The translations under genes were made by a program, and so were the position numbers. This document shows, one piece after another, positions 61,908 to 64,000 of a stretch of DNA of 64,000 nucleotides. Origin of the DNA: Amycolatopsis balhimycina FH 1894 (lineage in GTDB: Bacteria > Actinomycetota > Actinomycetes > Mycobacteriales > Pseudonocardiaceae). Numbering within the stretch: the first letter of the stretch is position 1; every line of letters starts with the position of its first letter. The DNA is taken from NCBI RefSeq assembly GCF_000384295.1, contig NZ_KB913037.1:2399975-2463974 (forward strand). The letters run 5' to 3'. The notes under the pieces are model-generated. The model was not told where the DNA came from. It did not search any database and was given only the letters and a program-made list of their open reading frames with translations.

Positions 61908-64000
61908 CACGTCTTGCCGAGGTGCTGCAGGGCCGCAGCCGAGGAAATCTTGACCTCCTCGGTGAAGAACTTCACGAAGTCGCGGCGCAGGTTCTTCTTG
62001 CGCTCGACGGCGTAGTCCAGAAAGGACTCGGCGATCTGGCTCGAGGTGACCGCGGATTCGGCGATGCCGTGCGTCTTCGCCGCCCGGGTGCGCATCGGCG
62101 CCACCCACGTCACGTCCTGGCTCGCGCCGGCGTAGGCGGTGGTGTGCAGGGTGGCACGCCACTCCGCGTCGGGAACGGACTCGAGCCGGCGGATGACCGA
62201 GTGCGCGACGGCCGGGTTGACCTGCACACCCTTGCCCAACTTGCCGGCCAGGTGCGCGTCGTAGATCTCGTGATAGACCGCCGTGGTGCTCGGCCGGTAG
62301 CCGAGGGCGAGCTTGTCGCGGCCGAAGTTCTTGAACGCCTGGCCCTGATCGATCGGCACCAACCCGCCGGCGGGGGTGCGCAGGACGTTGCCGTGATGGG
62401 CGTCGTGATTGCCCAACGCCCAACTGGTGACGTGCAGCCGGACCACCTCGTCGACATCGGCCTGCGACCAAGTCGCCGGCGTCCCCGACATCGGCTTCGC
62501 CCCGGGCAGCAGCGGCTGCACGCTGACCGGGTTGCCACCGACCTTGGTCGCGTAGACCGGCACAGCCGGAAGACCGGCCCGCGCCGCCAGCCGCGAGGCG
62601 GCGGCTTCGGCTTGGGTGATGGCGCCGGCATGGGGTTTGCTCTCGCGCTTGGCGATCCAGGTCGTGCCATCAGGTCCGGTGTGGAGTGTCTTGGGATGGG
62701 TGCCGCCGAGGTTCGCGGGCTGCCCCGTCCCGAAGTCCCAGGCCGCCACGGCCGCGGGATCGAGTGGCTTGGGGACGGCGGTGTGTGCGGCTTGAGCGTG
62801 CTGCAGGGCGGCGACGAGCTGCGCGTGCTGCAGCCCGAACCGGCTCCGCGGCTTGCCCATCACCGGCGAGGCGGCCACCGGTTTCGGCTGCGTGGGCGTC
62901 GCCTTCAGCGTGCCCTTGATCGTGGTGACGTCGGACGCCGAGGCGCTCAGGTGCCCCTGCAGGAGCTTCCCGAGCGTCGCCTTGGTCGCGACGCTGGCTT
63001 CCGCGGCGGTCGCGACGCCGCTGCCGACGACGAATTTCCGGAGATCGGCGACCTTCTGCTCGTCCGCCCAGGCGAGCACCTTCGATTGCCCGGCTTGCAG
63101 CACAGCCTGGTGGACCGGCGCGGGTTCGACGGTGTCCCAGGTCGTAGCGGCCGCATGGACTTCGGCGATCGCACGCACCTGCAGGACCAGAGCACCGGCC
63201 GTCCCCTGATCGAGAGGTCCGGCGAGGACAGCGGAGACTTCTCCCGCGCAGGCCTTCGAGTTGGCCAGCATCGCCGACCGCTCGGCGACGACACCGCTGA
63301 TCTCGTCCCGCTCTGCTACAGGCGTCGACGCCCGCAGCAGCTGCAGCACCTGATGGACGCCCAGCGTCTGCAGCTGGTCCTCGTCGATCTTCCCGCCGAG
63401 CTTCGCGGTCGCCACCGCGGTGCTCAACTGAGCTGCGGTGACGGACCCCAACAACTGGTCGACCTGGTGGCGAGCCGCCGCGGTCGCGGCGCTGAAGTCG
63501 CCGGCCAGGGCGGGATTCTGCGCGGTGGCGATCTGGTTTTCCCAGTGCAGCAGCGTCGCGATCTTGTCCGGCGTCACTGACTGACATTGCTTGGCGACAA
63601 CCGCGGCGAAGGTGTCGAAGTCCGCCTGCACCGCGGCGAGGTCAGCCTCGGTGGCCGGCCAGCCTTCAAACCCGAGCGGTAGCGCCGCGGCTGTCGCCGG
63701 GATGTTCCATTCGGTCAGCGTCTTGCCGTTAACCGTCTCGCCCGCACACAGCGCGGCGTGCCGGGCGTGGGCGAGAGCTTGGATCTTCTTCTTGGCTTCA
63801 CTGCCAACCGGTGTAGACGGGTCCAGCCACACTGCCAGCGGATGCGGTGCCTGCCCGGCGATCCCGACGAGTTCTGGATGATCGAACCCCGCCGCCGCGG
63901 CGATCTCAGCGAGCTCCTCAGGGGACAGGCCGGCCAGGTACTCGGCCGTGAGGACCTGCAGCTGCTGGTGGTAGGGCCCGGCGGCAGTGTCGGAAACCTG
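61907..64000 (-). CDS. Large protein with PI3/4-kinase-like domain (5' end beyond window)
   Basis: The frame stays open to the window edge, so at least 698 residues are present and the start is missing. The upstream two-thirds are helical and Ala/Gln-rich. The C-terminal third has a kinase-like core: TWIAKRESKP (Lys), then LPAVPVYATKVGGNPVSVQP, the catalytic loop LGNHDAHHGNVLRTP and PIDQGQAFKNFGR. The HDxHxxN and IDxG pattern matches PI3/4-kinase and HipA-like families. The last ~80 residues are basic and helical. It heads the coupled operon. Target unknown. Confidence 0.65.
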   Translation of the reverse strand, partial: QVSDTAAGPYHQQLQVLTAEYLAGLSPEELAEIAAAAGFDHPELVGIAGQAPHPLAVWLDPSTPVGSEAKKKIQALAHARHAALCAGETVNGKTLTEWNIPATAAALPLGFEGWPATEADLAAVQADFDTFAAVVAKQCQSVTPDKIATLLHWENQIATAQNPALAGDFSAATAAARHQVDQLLGSVTAAQLSTAVATAKLGGKIDEDQLQTLGVHQVLQLLRASTPVAERDEISGVVAERSAMLANSKACAGEVSAVLAGPLDQGTAGALVLQVRAIAEVHAAATTWDTVEPAPVHQAVLQAGQSKVLAWADEQKVADLRKFVVGSGVATAAEASVATKATLGKLLQGHLSASASDVTTIKGTLKATPTQPKPVAASPVMGKPRSRFGLQHAQLVAALQHAQAAHTAVPKPLDPAAVAAWDFGTGQPANLGGTHPKTLHTGPDGTTWIAKRESKPHAGAITQAEAAASRLAARAGLPAVPVYATKVGGNPVSVQPLLPGAKPMSGTPATWSQADVDEVVRLHVTSWALGNHDAHHGNVLRTPAGGLVPIDQGQAFKNFGRDKLALGYRPSTTAVYHEIYDAHLAGKLGKGVQVNPAVAHSVIRRLESVPDAEWRATLHTTAYAGASQDVTWVAPMRTRAAKTHGIAESAVTSSQIAESFLDYAVERKKNLRRDFVKFFTEEVKISSAAALQHLGKT

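Noticed and set aside
1..64000. tRNA genes, CRISPR arrays, insertion sequences and att sites.
   Set aside because: I looked for regularly spaced repeats, transposase motifs and tRNA-like T-loop sequences near gaps and found none I could support by eye.

Overview
This window is high-GC throughout, with GTG and TTG starts and 1-4 base stop/start overlaps. It carries a corynebacterial-style inositol cluster and many LacI, IclR, TetR and Lrp regulators. It reads as the chromosome of a soil actinomycete; a Pseudonocardiaceae (Amycolatopsis-like) host is inferred from gene content, not proven. No rRNA, tRNA, CRISPR array, insertion sequence or integrase was recognised.

Region 1 (1-8572) is a myo-inositol catabolic operon on the minus strand. 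Transcription order is iolC, a Cgl0159-like aldolase, iolB, iolD, mmsA, an IolE/IolI-type TIM-barrel protein and a sugar-porter MFS gene cut by the left edge. A divergent LacI-type regulator faces it across a candidate operator. No inositol dehydrogenase (iolG) lies inside the window. A frameshifted GH2 glycosidase remnant follows (8.73-9.06 kb).

Region 2 (9.2-25.9 kb) is a sugar and sugar-acid island. It holds an IlvD/Edd dehydratase divergent from an SMP-30 lactonase and a GH42 beta-galactosidase, a secreted hydrolase with a PKD domain, an HSL-type esterase, a GH2 beta-glucuronidase, a Gfo/Idh/MocA oxidoreductase, an MFS transporter, a GH1 and a LacZ-type GH2.

Region 3 (25.9-45.2 kb) is a long minus-strand glycan-utilisation locus. 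Its order is an SDR, two ABC permeases, a lipoprotein binding protein (no ATPase), GH3, GH1, GH43, GH78 alpha-L-rhamnosidase, a second GH3, GH43, IclR, an FAH-family hydrolase and a zinc alcohol dehydrogenase. A TetR gene is divergent from the SDR. The SDR and FAH protein look like the last two steps of oxidative L-fucose/L-rhamnose breakdown. A shared palindrome, TCCAAT-N-ATTGGA, links the SDR promoter, the dehydratase/lactonase promoter and the esterase promoter.

Region 4 (45.3-55.6 kb) is mixed: a type-B carboxylesterase, a field of decayed genes, a two-domain Lrp-like regulator, a YtcJ-like amidohydrolase and another decayed SDR. It ends in a tight four-gene operon (HpaB-type flavin monooxygenase, RidA, 3-hydroxyanthranilate 3,4-dioxygenase, flavin reductase) with a divergent IclR gene and a strong candidate operator. 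The likely role is breakdown of anthranilate or a related aminoaromatic compound through 3-hydroxyanthranilate.

Region 5 (55.6-64.0 kb) is accessory DNA, probably from a plasmid or integrative element. It has a small HTH protein, a short N6-methylase-like protein without the catalytic motif, and an unknown divergent gene; the last two share a promoter region with three AAAC(C/G)TTG sites. Opposite lies a six-gene coupled operon. Its first gene carries a PI3/4-kinase-like catalytic signature and its second an ADP-ribosyltransferase-like C-terminus. This is the best candidate here for an undescribed system.
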